Source: Chloromonas sp. AAM2 (Eukaryota; Chlorophyta; Chlorophyceae; Chlamydomonadales; Chlamydomonadaceae). Taken from it: DNA of 38,438 bases. This document shows positions 23,601-34,831 of the stretch, one piece after another; within the stretch, counting starts at the first letter, position 1, and each line of letters begins with the position of its first letter. The notes under the pieces were generated by a model that saw nothing but the letters and a program-made list of their open reading frames with translations, searched no databases and was not told the origin of the DNA. The position numbers and the translations under genes were made by a program. The DNA is taken from positions 1 to 38,438 of the forward strand of contig QAXH01003729.1 in NCBI GenBank assembly GCA_004335635.1, read 5' to 3'.

Positions 23601-25035
23601 ATTGTTATGCAATTGAACACTAGTTAGCAAAACGTAACTGACAGTTATAAACTGAGTTTAGACAGGGTAGTTTAGACAGGGTAGTTTAGACAGTATAAAC
23701 TGTCAGTTATGTTTATTATGCTTATGCTGGTCGGGGTCAGATGACGTGACGTGGTGGCCAGTCCCTGTCAACCATAGGATCCGGCAGAGTTTGACATCCC
23801 GTCCGGGACTCTGATGTTTGAGCCAACTCCCAGCAACCATGTCGCCATGCCATGTCAGAAAAGCCAGAAAATGTCAGGATTCAGACACGGCCTGGGAGTC
23901 TGGCCAATCCTTGAGAACCATAATTCAGCCTGCTTTTAAATGGTGTGCCACCATGAGGTACGTCACAGCAGGCCGAGTCATACAAAAGCATGCCATGACG
24001 GGCACGTCCCAACAGCGCGTGTGGCACCCTGTGCACCGGTATACAGGACCTGCCCGATACTCACGCATAAAGGTCGTTTTCGGTTTCATTGCACGGCCAT
24101 GTGATGGCCTTGATGAGGTAGGTGCAGCACCTGGTCGCAACCGGCCATCAACCACCCACACACAATCACAATAGCCAATAATTGGGGCTTATGCAATTCT
24201 AAAGGCTGTTGGACCCCTTCTTACTTTCTCATCGACCCCACTGGTTCCAGTGAAGGATACTTAAATTGTCCCAGAACTGGTAAACTGTTGTTTTTGGGCA
24301 CCCCTATAATCTACATCATACAACCATTAATCAATCACACACATACAATCACTTGATCCATCTTCTATTCAACTTCTCGGACGATACAGATGTAAAAATA
24401 CACTCACTCACTCCACTTCACAGTGGTTCCCAGGGACCCACACTGCCACACGGCAAGTTATGGTAAAGCAGCCGTCTGGAACTCCTGGCACATGCCAACC
24501 TTGACTCAAATGAACATTCATTGAATGCTGGCACACGACATGCTGAAGCAGCCTGTTTCTGGTGCATGCTAGTTCTCATTCAAAAGAGTCTTTTGAGAAT
24601 CACCTTACCTGTCCTTGATCACTGATCGGCTGGCTGACAAAAGAAAAACGGCCCCCAGAGGTCCACGTGGTGTCACTCACTTATGGTTTTGGATGTCTTG
24701 CGTTAGAAACGGGTCCTGCAATTCCTCCACGATGTCGTCTGGCAGGCGCATGCCCACGTCCGGCAGCCCCACACCTGGGTACAAATAGCATGGATGTCGT
24801 ACAGCATGGGAAAAGGCACACACCCTTTCACTAGTTTTCCTTCTTTACTTTTCTATTTCATGGTATCTCTAACTTTTTGTGATCTTTTTGTTCCTTTTTT
24901 CACCAAGCATTAATTTACCCTGTCATCAGCCCAGCTGGGATCGAATTTAGGAGATGACAGGGGGTTTTGAGACTTGGCACCAGCAGTCCTTTAAACCTTC
25001 TTGTGTTTGATTGAGTGAGCGAGCGAGTCATCGTG

Positions 25036-25082
<47 letters not shown>

Positions 25083-26711
25083 TACATGGCTTTTCATGGT
25101 TCAACACACGGTACTGCAGCTAGACACAATATCTCTCCTAGAATTACACGCCTGACAATAGTTAAGCCAAGCAAGCTCACTGGTAGCAGGGTGCAAAGGT
25201 GTTGACAATACCGATGTACACAGACAGTCACTCACTGACTCACCGGCTGCTGGGCTCCCGGGCAGGTATTGCAGGTACGGGTGCAGGGGACTGCACTCGC
25301 CCCGGGACTGGTGCCACAGCAACTGCACATGCATGATTGCAATGGGACGAGGTCAGGAAGCATGAAGCGGCCAACCCAAGCATGATAGCAGTCCAGCATG
25401 CGAGCGCGTAAACTTACTTGTGTTGTATGTAATGATGCTCATGATGACAAGGCACATGCACAGAGCCGGTAGCGAGCAACCCTGACGTGAGAGCAGTGCT
25501 GCTGCGCAGACGCTGCTATTGTTTGTACAACACAACAATAAATTGTTTATAAACGAGTTCTGCTGTTCGGCAGGGTGTGGACAAGCTGTTGCACATGTTG
25601 AGACGTACCGTCAGTGCCTGCTTGTACTGCCATGCGCCGTCGCCTGTGTCCGATCCCCGGGGCACGCGCCGGAACAGGGCCAGCAGGTGCGGGTCGGTCA
25701 CGGAGTCGTAGCGCAGCTGGCAGCAGGGCGGGGCGGAGATGAGCAGACGGCCGGGCGGGTGGTCCTGCGGTGAGTGAGTGAGTGAGTGAGTGAGTGAGCG
25801 AGCAAGTACTGGGAGTACTTGGTACATCTGTATTGCGCCAGCCGGGTGGTTGGTCGTGTGCTGACGGTGCACTGAGGGCTGTTGTGCTGATCGTTTCCCC
25901 TACCGCTCCTGCCCTGCTGAGCAGTCACCGCCGGACTGCAGGCCACGCAACAGCACCACCACCCGCCAACACCAACAGCTGTGTTGCTTCACCGCTAACT
26001 CTTTCAGGAAAAAATTGCAAATCAAGATACGCTTATTGTGAATGGGTGGCAAGCCCATGATGCAGTTATTGTACATGCTAGCCAGGTTGAAGCGTGAAAA
26101 TGAACATCAATGCGTCCATAGTGAAGAATTGCGCCACTGGCAGCTGGGCCCTTAAGCAATGCACAACGCATTGCCGGTGGTCTACTGCCGCGCCTTCAAC
26201 GCAGATGTGAGACACTCTGTTGAGAGCAGGTGTAAGACATGCTGTTTTGTTCTGCTCTTTTGTTTCAGACAATGCAGAGAATTCGTAGTGAGCATATATT
26301 TGATTATAATTTGGTGTTTCGTACAAGCCACCTCCCATCGAACAAGCCACACACTACCAGTTGATGACCGTTCCATTTTGTTTTGCTGGTAGATGTCACA
26401 TCAGTTGACTTGCTTGTGAATTTGCAACTTCGGAACCTGGCGCCACACACGCTGTTCACAAGTGCACGCCGTACGCAATTGAAACGCACCTCAGTGGCTA
26501 ATAAGACGCGTCCTTGGTCAGTACGCAGCAGCTGTACCCCTGTGACAGTCCCGCCACAACTGACAATCCATTCTGCCAGACCATCATCCTTCACAGCATT
26601 TGCCTGTGCACGCAGCTGTCTGCTGGTCTGGCGCCTGACAAGGCTCTGCAGCTGTGCCTGCATGCAGGGTCTAGGGGCATTCAAGCCTGCAGCCTTGCAT
26701 GGAGTGCGCAT
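20674..26711 (-). CDS. SET-domain protein, Rubisco LSMT/SETD3-6 type, probably plastid
   Basis: Nine minus-strand exons, 26490-26711, 25609-25764, 25244-25322, 24681-24774, 23361-23458, 22910-22974, 22123-22356, 21314-21607 and 20674-20922, join in phase to 496 residues, the usual LSMT length. These proteins methylate lysines of substrates such as Rubisco large subunit or aldolase using S-adenosylmethionine. The N-terminal 40 residues are Arg/Ser/Gln/Ala-rich, like a transit peptide. LAEWIVSCGG and GRVLLATE open the split SET domain. LLWHQSRGE, HPYLQYLPG and SWLPEFYQAEL form the inserted iSET helices. VVISRCFALR, LIDMADH and VTYGRHSNADLVLSYGF close it, with the catalytic-type Tyr at about residue 294. 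Exons 8-9 are the LSMT substrate-binding domain (LPLPDW, VEYEARVMAAL, FPTTIQQD, AVTFRL). Two cofactor motifs are atypical: GRV for GxG, and DH for the Asn-His pair. The exon 7 donor (22122) has a GTGGTG alternative one codon earlier. Confidence 0.93.
22696..22752. repeat. (CCCTA)n pentanucleotide repeat
   Basis: About ten CCCTA units, interrupted by CGTCACCTTA. It is in an intron of the SET gene. It is not the plant (CCCTAAA) or Chlamydomonas (CCCTAAAA) telomere unit. Confidence 0.95.
23069..23087. repeat. (GTAT)n microsatellite
   Basis: Four to five GTAT/TATG units, in an intron of the SET gene. Confidence 0.9.
23154..23223. repeat. 35-bp tandem repeat, two copies
   Basis: GGGCAGGCACCTCAC... 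ending GAGCGGGTTGTTA at 23154-23188 and 23189-23223, with differences only in the middle. Confidence 0.9.
23631..23713. repeat. Foldback: inverted repeat around a 14-bp tandem repeat
   Basis: Arms 23631-23649 and 23694-23713 are reverse complements (ACTGACAGTT core) with one mismatch and one extra base. Between them GTTTAGACAGGGTA is repeated at 23656-23669 and 23670-23683, with a shortened third copy ending at 23694. It lies in an intron of the SET gene. It looks like a small foldback/MITE-like element. Confidence 0.88.
24263..24296 (+). repeat. Dispersed motif family 1, copy 4
   Basis: AAATTGTCCCAGAACTGGTA followed by AACTGTTGTTTTTGGG; one substitution in the core compared with copies 1 and 3. 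In an intron of the SET gene. Confidence 0.8.
25035..25108 (-). repeat. (ATC)n microsatellite as tail of dispersed family 2
   Basis: About 15 ATC units at 25036-25082. Read on the minus strand, the repeat follows GAACCATGAAAAGCCATGTA (25088-25107), the same core found at 10149-10170 and 33803-33828. The trinucleotide run is therefore an extended tail of that repeat rather than an isolated microsatellite. Confidence 0.75.
25769..25800. repeat. (GAGT)n microsatellite at a splice acceptor
   Basis: Seven GTGA/GAGT units. On the minus strand they form the CTCA-repeat pyrimidine tract directly before the CGCAG acceptor of SET-gene exon 2. Confidence 0.92.
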
Positions 26712-27019
26712 AGCTGGTACTGGCTCCTTTGCTTCACGCTTAAATGTGCCAGTTTAGTTGTCCTCTGTGGTGAGGGTGTGACGGTCAGAGGCTGAAGGCA
26801 GCATCATTGCCTGCATACTTTTTCATATGGCAGTTGGTCACAGGTGGTTGCACATGCAAAACCTCGGCCTTGTCGGCGTGCAGATTGGATGCGCTGTCTT
26901 GTTGGGCCTGCTTCGGTCAATTGAAAGCCGCACGTACCGCTTGTCCCCTTCGCCACCAGATCTTCGTTCATTAGGTTCGCCTGCCTTTCTTTGAGCCGTC
27001 TCAGCACTAAGCAGCGGCG
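26712..27019. promoter_or_regulatory. Divergent promoter region, SET gene and SmD2
   Basis: 308 bp separate the start codons of two genes pointing away from each other, so both promoters and 5' leaders must fit here. No TATA box stands out. Function is inferred from geometry. Confidence 0.55.
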
Positions 27020-28301
27020 ATGGCAACCCAGTTGACAGTTGACGAGTTGGAAAAGAAGGAGGAGGAGGAGTTCCGCACAGGGCCCTTGTCGGTGCTTACC
27101 ACGAGTGTCAAGACCAACTCGCAGGTGGGTCTCACTTGCGGATGCCATGATGTTGATCAGCTGACATCCATGTTTTTGCTGTCGCAGTGCTGGGTCGCCA
27201 CGGCCTTGTATCGTGAGTTTTCCTCCGCTTTCACTCTCTGCAGGTGTTGATCAATTGTCGCAACAACCACAAGCTCCTGGGCCGTGTGAAGGCCTTTGAC
27301 AGGCACTGCAACATGATTCTTGAAAACGTGACAGAGATGTGGACAGAGGTGGGAACGCATGGAGAACACAGCTGATTTGCTGCTGCCATGCATGGGCACC
27401 AGTGCAAGGCCACGTGCAGCACACAGTTGGCTGCAATATGGCGGTCTCGTGCTGCCGTCCTTCAGCATTGCTAATCTGGTCATGTTGAATGCACGTGCAG
27501 ATTCCCAAAACAGGCAAGGGGCACAAGGCGTCCCGACCTGTCAACAAGGATCGGTTTATCAACAAGATGTTCTTGAGAGGAGACTCCGTCGTTCTCGTGT
27601 TGTAAGTCACACGGACAAGAGAAAGTAGTGTGTAGCATGTTTGCTCTCTTGACAAGATGCATGCATGGGTGCAACTGCATGGCCTTTCATTGCATGGCAT
27701 GCAAGGTCGTTGCAGGTCAGCATGGGGTTGGCCTGACGAAGCAGGCATGCCATGCTGTCAGCATCTCAGTACGTACTTCTGTTCCATGACAGGGCAGTGA
27801 CCTAGAGAACGGTAGTGCAATTGCATGGCTGCAGATCAGATATATATGATAGTGTCAATATTACGATGGTGGGACAAGTGCATTTTGCTGGCAGCTGCAT
27901 GGCATCCAGTCAAGACAGAGCACCTGCATGGCATGCCACTTAGGACTAGCATGCAAGGCAATTAGGACAAGAATACCAGGCACGTATTGCATCAATGGCA
28001 TGTCACGCATCAATGGCATCAATGATGCATCAATGATGTATGCCACTGTGTGACAAATCGCCACACAGCAGTTTGGGGCTCAGGTGCAACTTGCTGCATA
28101 GCTGGGCTCAGCCTGGGCCAACAGGCCAAGGAAGGCGCTAGCATGCATGACACGTGACTATTGCAATCCACCACTTAGCACTCACCAGTCAAGCACGCAA
28201 GCGTGTAGCACTTACAACGACTGCTCCCAGTGCATGCGATGTTGCTGTGCCCACATGCACTGCTCCCTACACGACATGTTTGCAGGCGCAACCCGAAGTA
28301 A
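27020..28301 (+). CDS. Small nuclear ribonucleoprotein SmD2
   Basis: Core spliceosomal Sm protein that joins the seven-membered ring on U1, U2, U4 and U5 snRNAs in the nucleus. Exons 27020-27124, 27244-27348, 27501-27601 and 28286-28301 give 108 residues, the normal length. The sequence is near-canonical: [33 protein letters not shown] (Sm1), [42 protein letters not shown] (Sm2), ending LRNPK. The last exon has only 16 bases, a split Leu codon plus RNPK and the stop; without it the frame would end at the TAA of the GTAAGT donor. The third intron, 684 bp, contains degenerate CATCAATG repeats at about 27984-28044. Confidence 0.97.
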
Positions 28302-30133
28302 GCCTTGGACAGGCTTGTCTGCACTCAAGGGCAGGCCACGTCAACGCGTGCAGAATGCGGTTGCACCACACACGGTGCATCCAAGGCCTAGCGTGCCAGT
28401 ATGGAGTGACTGTTACGCCTGTCCACTGGTGATGTGGCCAGCACCGCACAATGGGTGGCTCATGGCATGGATTACAAGGCGGACATGCCATGCTGACATG
28501 GCGAAGCAACGGCAAACACCTGTGCGCTGAGTTGAGGGCCAGGAAATGAAGCATGGTGGCGCACATGGCTGTGGTCTGACATGGCACAACGTACACAGAC
28601 GTGAACAGCTGGATTCTCTCAGTACCTAATGTACCACTCTGATCTGTAGGGCTGACAGCTGCCTATTCGTTCAACCTAAAGCGAGCTGGTCACATTTCTG
28701 AGCGGTTCAAACGAGCTCCTGCATGCCTATTGTGAGGGACTGACTCTAGACCATTGGCATGAGCTGCAGGATTTCTTGTCTAATCTCATGTTCGACCGTG
28801 TCTGTCAGGTTTTTGATGCGCTGCAGACACACTGCATACAGCCACAGGGCGCAAGACTTCTATTTGCTTGGGCACGCCTGGAAGTCCACCTGGTCTGTTG
28901 GAAATGTCTGAGCAATGTCAGTTGCAGTGGACGCTGCATGCCCCTGGCATTTGTGCTTTTCATTGAAATAGTAGCAAACGAGTGCTTGCGCACTGCATTG
29001 GGCGCCTGAGATGTTGAGTATACTAAGTCCCAATTCAACACTCAGGCCCGTGGTTGAGCTTGCAATGGATGTTACATGGTGTATTGAGCAAACACTTGCA
29101 AACGAGCCACTTGCAAACGAATGGCTCGGTTTTCAAGCTGGCTGGCTGCCTGCATAGCACAGTGTTTGGCCTCTATAGAACCTGTGATGCCACTAGGTCA
29201 GCTTGACCCAACAGAACTAGTTTAAAACTCGACCCAAACTACAACAGCACGTGCACATGTGCACCGCAAGTGTTCGCCATGAGATCACAAGGATCATCAC
29301 ATGGCCTAGATCAGAATACACGCTTCCTTGCTCAGGATCAGCTATTCCGGCGGATATGGACACGGGACACAGCACTAAGGACACTTCCTAACGTGCATAC
29401 GCACGCAAGCTGCCACAATCACCACAAAAGAAGTACACATGCCCGAGCATGCATTAACCGTGACGAAATCCAAAACGGCAGTTCTGTGTTCTCAGCAACA
29501 GAAATTGTTCCAGTCACGTAGCAAGCCTGATGGTCAGTGTCAGACTGTCGGAGGCCTCAGCAACAGATGGTGGAAACTGTGAGACCTGGTTGCCTTATTG
29601 GAACTAGGCTCCCGCACCGGAACTCGCCATTGGCAGCTCCCATGATCCCTGGAGTGCAAGCTCATTGTTTGCTCAACCTGCATCAGCAAAGGACAGGTTG
29701 AGGCACCGTGGTGCTTGGCAGCGCTATTGTCTTGCTGTCTTCGAACTCTTCATTCTGATACAGATTCTTGACTTGGTAAGCCTTAGTAGAGCTGACCGTA
29801 GGGCCGCCTGGTGACACAAAGGGCCACGCTTGGCCAATCACATGTCACGTTAGTCTGAACAAACCAGTTGAAGCAGCTAGTGAGAGCCCGTCCAGGAGAC
29901 AGGCGACGGCGGAGACAGGCCAATATTTGCCGTCTGCGGCGATTATGCCACGATGGTCACTACTCCAGTCATAGCAGAGCTGTCAAGTGCAACAACAAAA
30001 ACCTGCAACCAAGCCCTGCTTCCAGCATCAACTCCCCTGTCTTGCAAACCTCTTGTCATGTGCAACGCAAGCAAGGCATAATCCACGGCCTTGCGAACCT
30101 CTTGTCAGCCCCTGGTTCTGCCGCGAGCATCCC
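28302..30133. other. Spacer between convergent genes, nothing recognised
   Basis: About 1.8 kb holding the 3' UTRs of SmD2 and the mL59-like gene. Open frames here (for example 28776-29009 +) show no family motifs. I see no RNA gene and no strong repeat. Confidence 0.4.
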
Positions 30134-32252
30134 TCACTTTTTCTTGGTGTACTTGCGGCGAATGGCGGTGCGTGTCATGACCAGGAGATCGACCGTGTCC
30201 ACCTCGCTCCACTCCATCTTGCGGGACTCCTGTCAAACAAACAAACAAACAAAAAACAAACACACAGAAGCTTGTCAGGTGGCGATTCTTCATCAAGACA
30301 AGACATATATAGCGGCAATGTATGATGGTGGTTGCATTGTTGCTGCGCATCGCCGGGCGGACAAGATGACGACTTTCGGCCAGCAACACATCAGTGCACA
30401 CATAGCACACAAAAAAAAAACTGCAGCAAGGCCTCATGTATGCAGCGAAGAGTCCCGCAACACAGGCCCAAGGCCAGCTAGCCGGGTTGTGTGAAAACAT
30501 GTGTCCTGAAGCCCACATGACTGGCATGCTGTGGCAACCTGCTTGCTCCAGCCAGCTTCAGCACTGAGGCCCACCGTAGACCTACTGTGCAAACAAAGTA
30601 TCGATTTCCTGCCAGCAACTCAGTGCCGACACATGGAAAAATGGGCTCTAGTGTCCATGTGTGCAATGTAAGTGTTCCAAGCACAGGCACAGGCACAGGC
30701 CAGCCATCCAACGCCAGCTAGTTGTAAGTACAAATTCTCAAGCCAGTTGACATTCGCATGATTGAGTTGCGACATGTTGGGAAGGACGTGCTTGCTTCAG
30801 CTGCGGCCCTGGGACCCACCTTATACTGCGATATCAAGGTAGGCATCTTGACCATCGCATCCTGAATCTCTTTCAATCTGCAAGCAGTAGCGAGGCGCAA
30901 ACAATCAAATGACATTAGTTTCTTGGCATGCTTAATCTGCAAGTAGTGAGGCGCACGCGCAACGCATGGACAAGCAGTCAGATCATGTGGCATGTGCTGC
31001 CCACATGAGAATAAAGATAAATACGGTGCCTAACAAGTGGTTGTTGGCTGGTGGCTGATACAAAAACACACTGGTTGACAGGTGATTGACAGGTGGTTGT
31101 TGGCTGGGGCCTGATATAAATATATGTGAGTATAAATATTGTGCCTGGCATCAGTGGTGAGCTCCTGAAGCAGCACTTCACCTGACACTTCATTAGACCA
31201 AAAGACAGACACGCAATACTGGCAAAATCGCGTGCAAACTTGACACTTGTCACAGGGCCACTGTGGGTTTGTTGAGTATGTCACCAGACAGTCTAAAGAA
31301 AGCATGCTCAAACTGAAGCGACACCACTCGCGTACCTAAAGTAACACCGAGTGCAGCGCACATGAAGCTGCATGTCTCTGCCAACCTTCAAACGTGATAC
31401 GGACTGCATGCACATGTGACCATCACCATGTGGTCCCATGTGTGTGTGGGCCTGTGTGATGCGGAAGTGCCCACCTGGATTGTTTCATGGCGTCCTTTGC
31501 ACGTTTTCGCTTAGCGTAGTTCTGTGATCCTGGCGGGAGNNNNGGGGGGAGGGTGGGTGGGCCTGGGACCACATGCTCGTATGGCCAGGGCCTGCAGAAC
31601 AGAAACGGATTCACTGGCTCTGGTGCAGTGCTGCTTGTGTGTTTAGACACGCTAGTCTGCTGGCCTTGGTGAGTATGTCTGTGTTTTCGTGGTCTCAACT
31701 GTCAGAGCGGTTTTGCCTGCCCTGGCAGGAGCCCAGTGCCCTGCATGCTGGGATAAGAGAGCTCCTGCATTTCCTAGTTAACATTGGCTGTGCTCAAGGC
31801 AAGAATGGGCATGTGTGGGCTGGCTGTGGTGTGGTTCTGATGGCGTGGGGCCGGGTGCAGTTGGCGCGCTGCAATACCAGTAGTGGTGCTCCGCCAATTG
31901 CGCTATGGGTGTGGCAGACGGATCTTGCAGTCAGAAGTGGAAACCCGCATGCAGGCGGTCACATGCGCAAGTGGCTGGGGGTTAGGCCATGGCTACCTAG
32001 CGCGGCCCGACGTGCAGGGTGCTGGAGGCATGGCATGCGATGAAAGTGGCCGAGTGAATTGATGCCATGCATCAAGCATGGCGTGCGGTCGTGTGTGGGC
32101 CTGTGTGGGCCAAGTGCTTACATTTGTTCTTGGTAGAATTGGGACCGCAATCGCATCGCCTGGTCAAAGCTAATTATGGGCGGCAGCAACTCAGTTCCAT
32201 TGTGGCGCGGCTTCAGTGCAGCCACGCCTAGTTTGTAGAGGATGTGCGCCAT
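30134..32252 (-). CDS. Small basic protein resembling mitoribosomal mL59/MrpL25
   Basis: Exons on the minus strand: 32122-32252, 31475-31591, 30820-30877, 30134-30229, all GT-AG and phase-consistent (about 133 residues, N-terminus uncertain). The order of features parallels yeast MrpL25 (mL59) of the mitochondrial large ribosomal subunit: LYKLGV, then LLPPI, then LPPGSQN, then a long Lys/Arg-rich helix (AKRKRAKDAMKQSRLKEIQD) and a basic end (RRKYTKKK). Plant and algal mitoribosomes carry the related mL59/64. A four-base N gap at 31540-31543 falls in exon 2; the phase fits only if its length is right. I start at the ATG at 32252, but an upstream exon with the usual N-terminal NPF/YSLRR part may exist, since a CTGAG acceptor precedes this ATG. 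Role is inferred from layout; the match is remembered, not aligned. Confidence 0.6.
30235..30263. repeat. (AAAC)n-rich tract at a splice acceptor
   Basis: Repeated AAAC units; on the minus strand a T-rich GTTT-repeat tract directly before the GACAG acceptor of the last mL59-like exon. Confidence 0.9.
31540..31543. other. Assembly gap (4 N)
   Basis: Four undetermined bases next to a G-rich run, within exon 2 of the mL59-like gene. Confidence 1.
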
Positions 32253-32502
32253 CGTCACGCCCTCAGCTCGCCTTCTGGTTCAGCCACGCGAAGGCTTGGG
32301 CGCATCCTGCCAGTGCCCTGCTGCACATCAAAAGCCTGGCCCGACTTTTGTCACGATCACGGTTGTGCAGTGGAGTTACAGACGTTTCTTCCAAGTGTGC
32401 CCAAGTTTGAGGAACAGAGAGGCTGACGGTACGCCTGATTTCTAGGTCCTACCGCTCCGATAGTTGACACGGAAGCCGACATCACTACCAAACCCTGCAT
32501 GC
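32253..32502. promoter_or_regulatory. Divergent promoter region, mL59-like gene and small membrane protein gene
   Basis: 250 bp between the presumed start codons of two divergent genes. It could instead contain a first exon of the mL59-like gene. Inferred from geometry. Confidence 0.45.
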
Positions 32503-34795
32503 ATGATGGCTGAAGAGCCAACTGCTCCAGGTAGCACAGCACCATCCGAAGCTCCTCCACGCAAGCGCGCAGCGGGCCCGAGGTTTGATGCCTTGCCGGA
32601 GTTCAGAGCCCCACCTCCACCTCCAGTAGCACCACCCAGACCCCAGTATCCATCAGACTCATTGGAACGGATAGCCAGTGTCAAGGAGCCACGAATCGGA
32701 CCCTTCTTTGTGAAATACAGTAAGTACCAGTCCTGATGTGGGCCACGGCCTGTTGCACCTCACTTCATGAATTGCATCTCAATCTCAAGTTACCAAATGC
32801 GTAATTGTATGTCCATGATGCACCCATCATACCAAGAGAGAATCATGCTCAGTTTCTCGACCCATCCTGACTTACTGCGGCGTGTTTGCATGTCCCCATT
32901 CCCTGCCACACTTCACCACACACCGCCTCTGGCCCTACATGGGACGCACCCGACTTCACAGCGATATCATGCTTGCCAAATGGGTTGTGCACCGCCATGA
33001 CCTACCCTGAGCAAGACAGCAATTCATGTCGCTGTGTGTGCGCAGGCATATGGGGTGGGGGTGCGGCCATAGCCTACACCTACCTGGTCGGCTTTAGAGC
33101 ACTATTCCAGGTGGTGCCATATTCATATTATTCACACTTCAGATCATTCTTGATTATTCTTGCTATTATTTATCAGGGCAGAGTACCAGGTGGGATGATC
33201 ATGCCATATTTGTAAACCGTCGATTTGGTTTTCGAAGACGGCTTTTTCAAAGGCATTTCTTAGGTTGAGTATAGCAAACAAGCGCACATGCCATCCACAC
33301 GAATGAGCCGCGAGATCTGACGCATATAGTTACTTATGCTTATGGTTACTTATATATATGCCTATAGTTTATTGCCTATATATATGCCTATAGTTACTTG
33401 TAGTGCTTATGGTTGTTACAAACACACGACTGTGCAGAAGGATCTTTCGTTTTCTGAGTTCCTCTCTCCTGTTGTGGTTGGTTGCTGAACCAGCAGTCAC
33501 GGTGTGTATGCGTGTGTTTGCAGAAGGACCGGCCCACCTGGCTCAACACCTTCAGGCAGCGCATCTTTATCATGGTACGTGGCTCAGGAGGCGGGGGGTA
33601 GACTGCATGCTTGCACACAATCAAACGCGCGTGCCCGGACAAGTGCAGGTGCATCGCTGAATCCAAACAAGCGCGTTCTGGACTGTTGTCCACTCTACTA
33701 CACTAGTTATGGTGGTTAGAAAACCACTGTGCGCAGCCCGCCTTGTGCTACGCACACTTGCCAAGCCAAGCCCGCAGTTGCCCAGCCGATAATGTGCCGA
33801 TCGAACCATGGAAAGCCATGTAATGATGATTGGACAAGGGCGGCGCCTGGTCCTGGTACACATAGGCGCAGGGGGTGTCTGCACTCATGCACTTGGCCAA
33901 GCGTGTGTTCCTTAGATTTACGCGTTCACCTTGGTGTCAATCCACTCATATGAGTGTTCTCAGCTGTTGCCATGAGTGCGATGTAGTCCTGTTGCATGTA
34001 TTTCATAACACCAGCCTCGTCTCTTGTTCTCTTGTTCTCGTTCACCAATTTCCCAAGCCAGAGAGCCATGCTTCCACAATCACATCCACTGGTCTGGAGT
34101 GAGTACACACAGCCAGAAAGTCTGGGTTGCATGGTTTGGCTCACCGTACCCCTCGCCACCTGCATGGCCCTCTTAGTTTTCATGTTTAGCCCTGTTGCAT
34201 GCTGTTGCTGATCCATGCGCAGAGCCCTCTAATCGCCATGTACATGACTGGAGCCAACCTCCTGCCCATGCCCTTCCGATCCTCTCTGGAGGCATTGCTT
34301 GGGCGACCAGCAATCACAATAGTGGATATAGATAGAGTAAGTGCGTTCCAGTTGCCATTCTGCCTTTTGCATTTCTTGCTCAGGATAGGTCAGGGTTGTG
34401 CACATCCCATCCCACATGCGAGAAAACGTCTTTTAACGGCTTCCTTGACCTGAGTAGATACATGCTTAGTGCGTGGGAACTTAGCATGGCATGTGTTGTC
34501 TGCAGTACAGTTATGGGGTGTGAATGCGCGCACTGCACCTGGCGTTTTGTTCAGTGCACGTCGATTAACACTAGGGCAGCCATTAAAGCGCACGGAACGG
34601 AAGCGCCTTGACCAGGAAGCAAACGAAGAAGACAGCAGGAATGGTGGGCTAATGAAGGCAGCTAACATAGCGGGTCAATCTACCATCATGTAACAAAGTG
34701 CCCGACCAATCCTCATATTGATAAACTGAGGATTGGTTGGGCACTTTGTTACATGTTGATAGAGGTGGGAGATGGTAAAGAGGTAGGTCTCTAGC

Positions 34796-34831
<36 letters not shown>

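Noticed and set aside
24915..25097. A poly-Met/poly-His open frame
   Set aside because: Produced by the ATC microsatellite; no family features.
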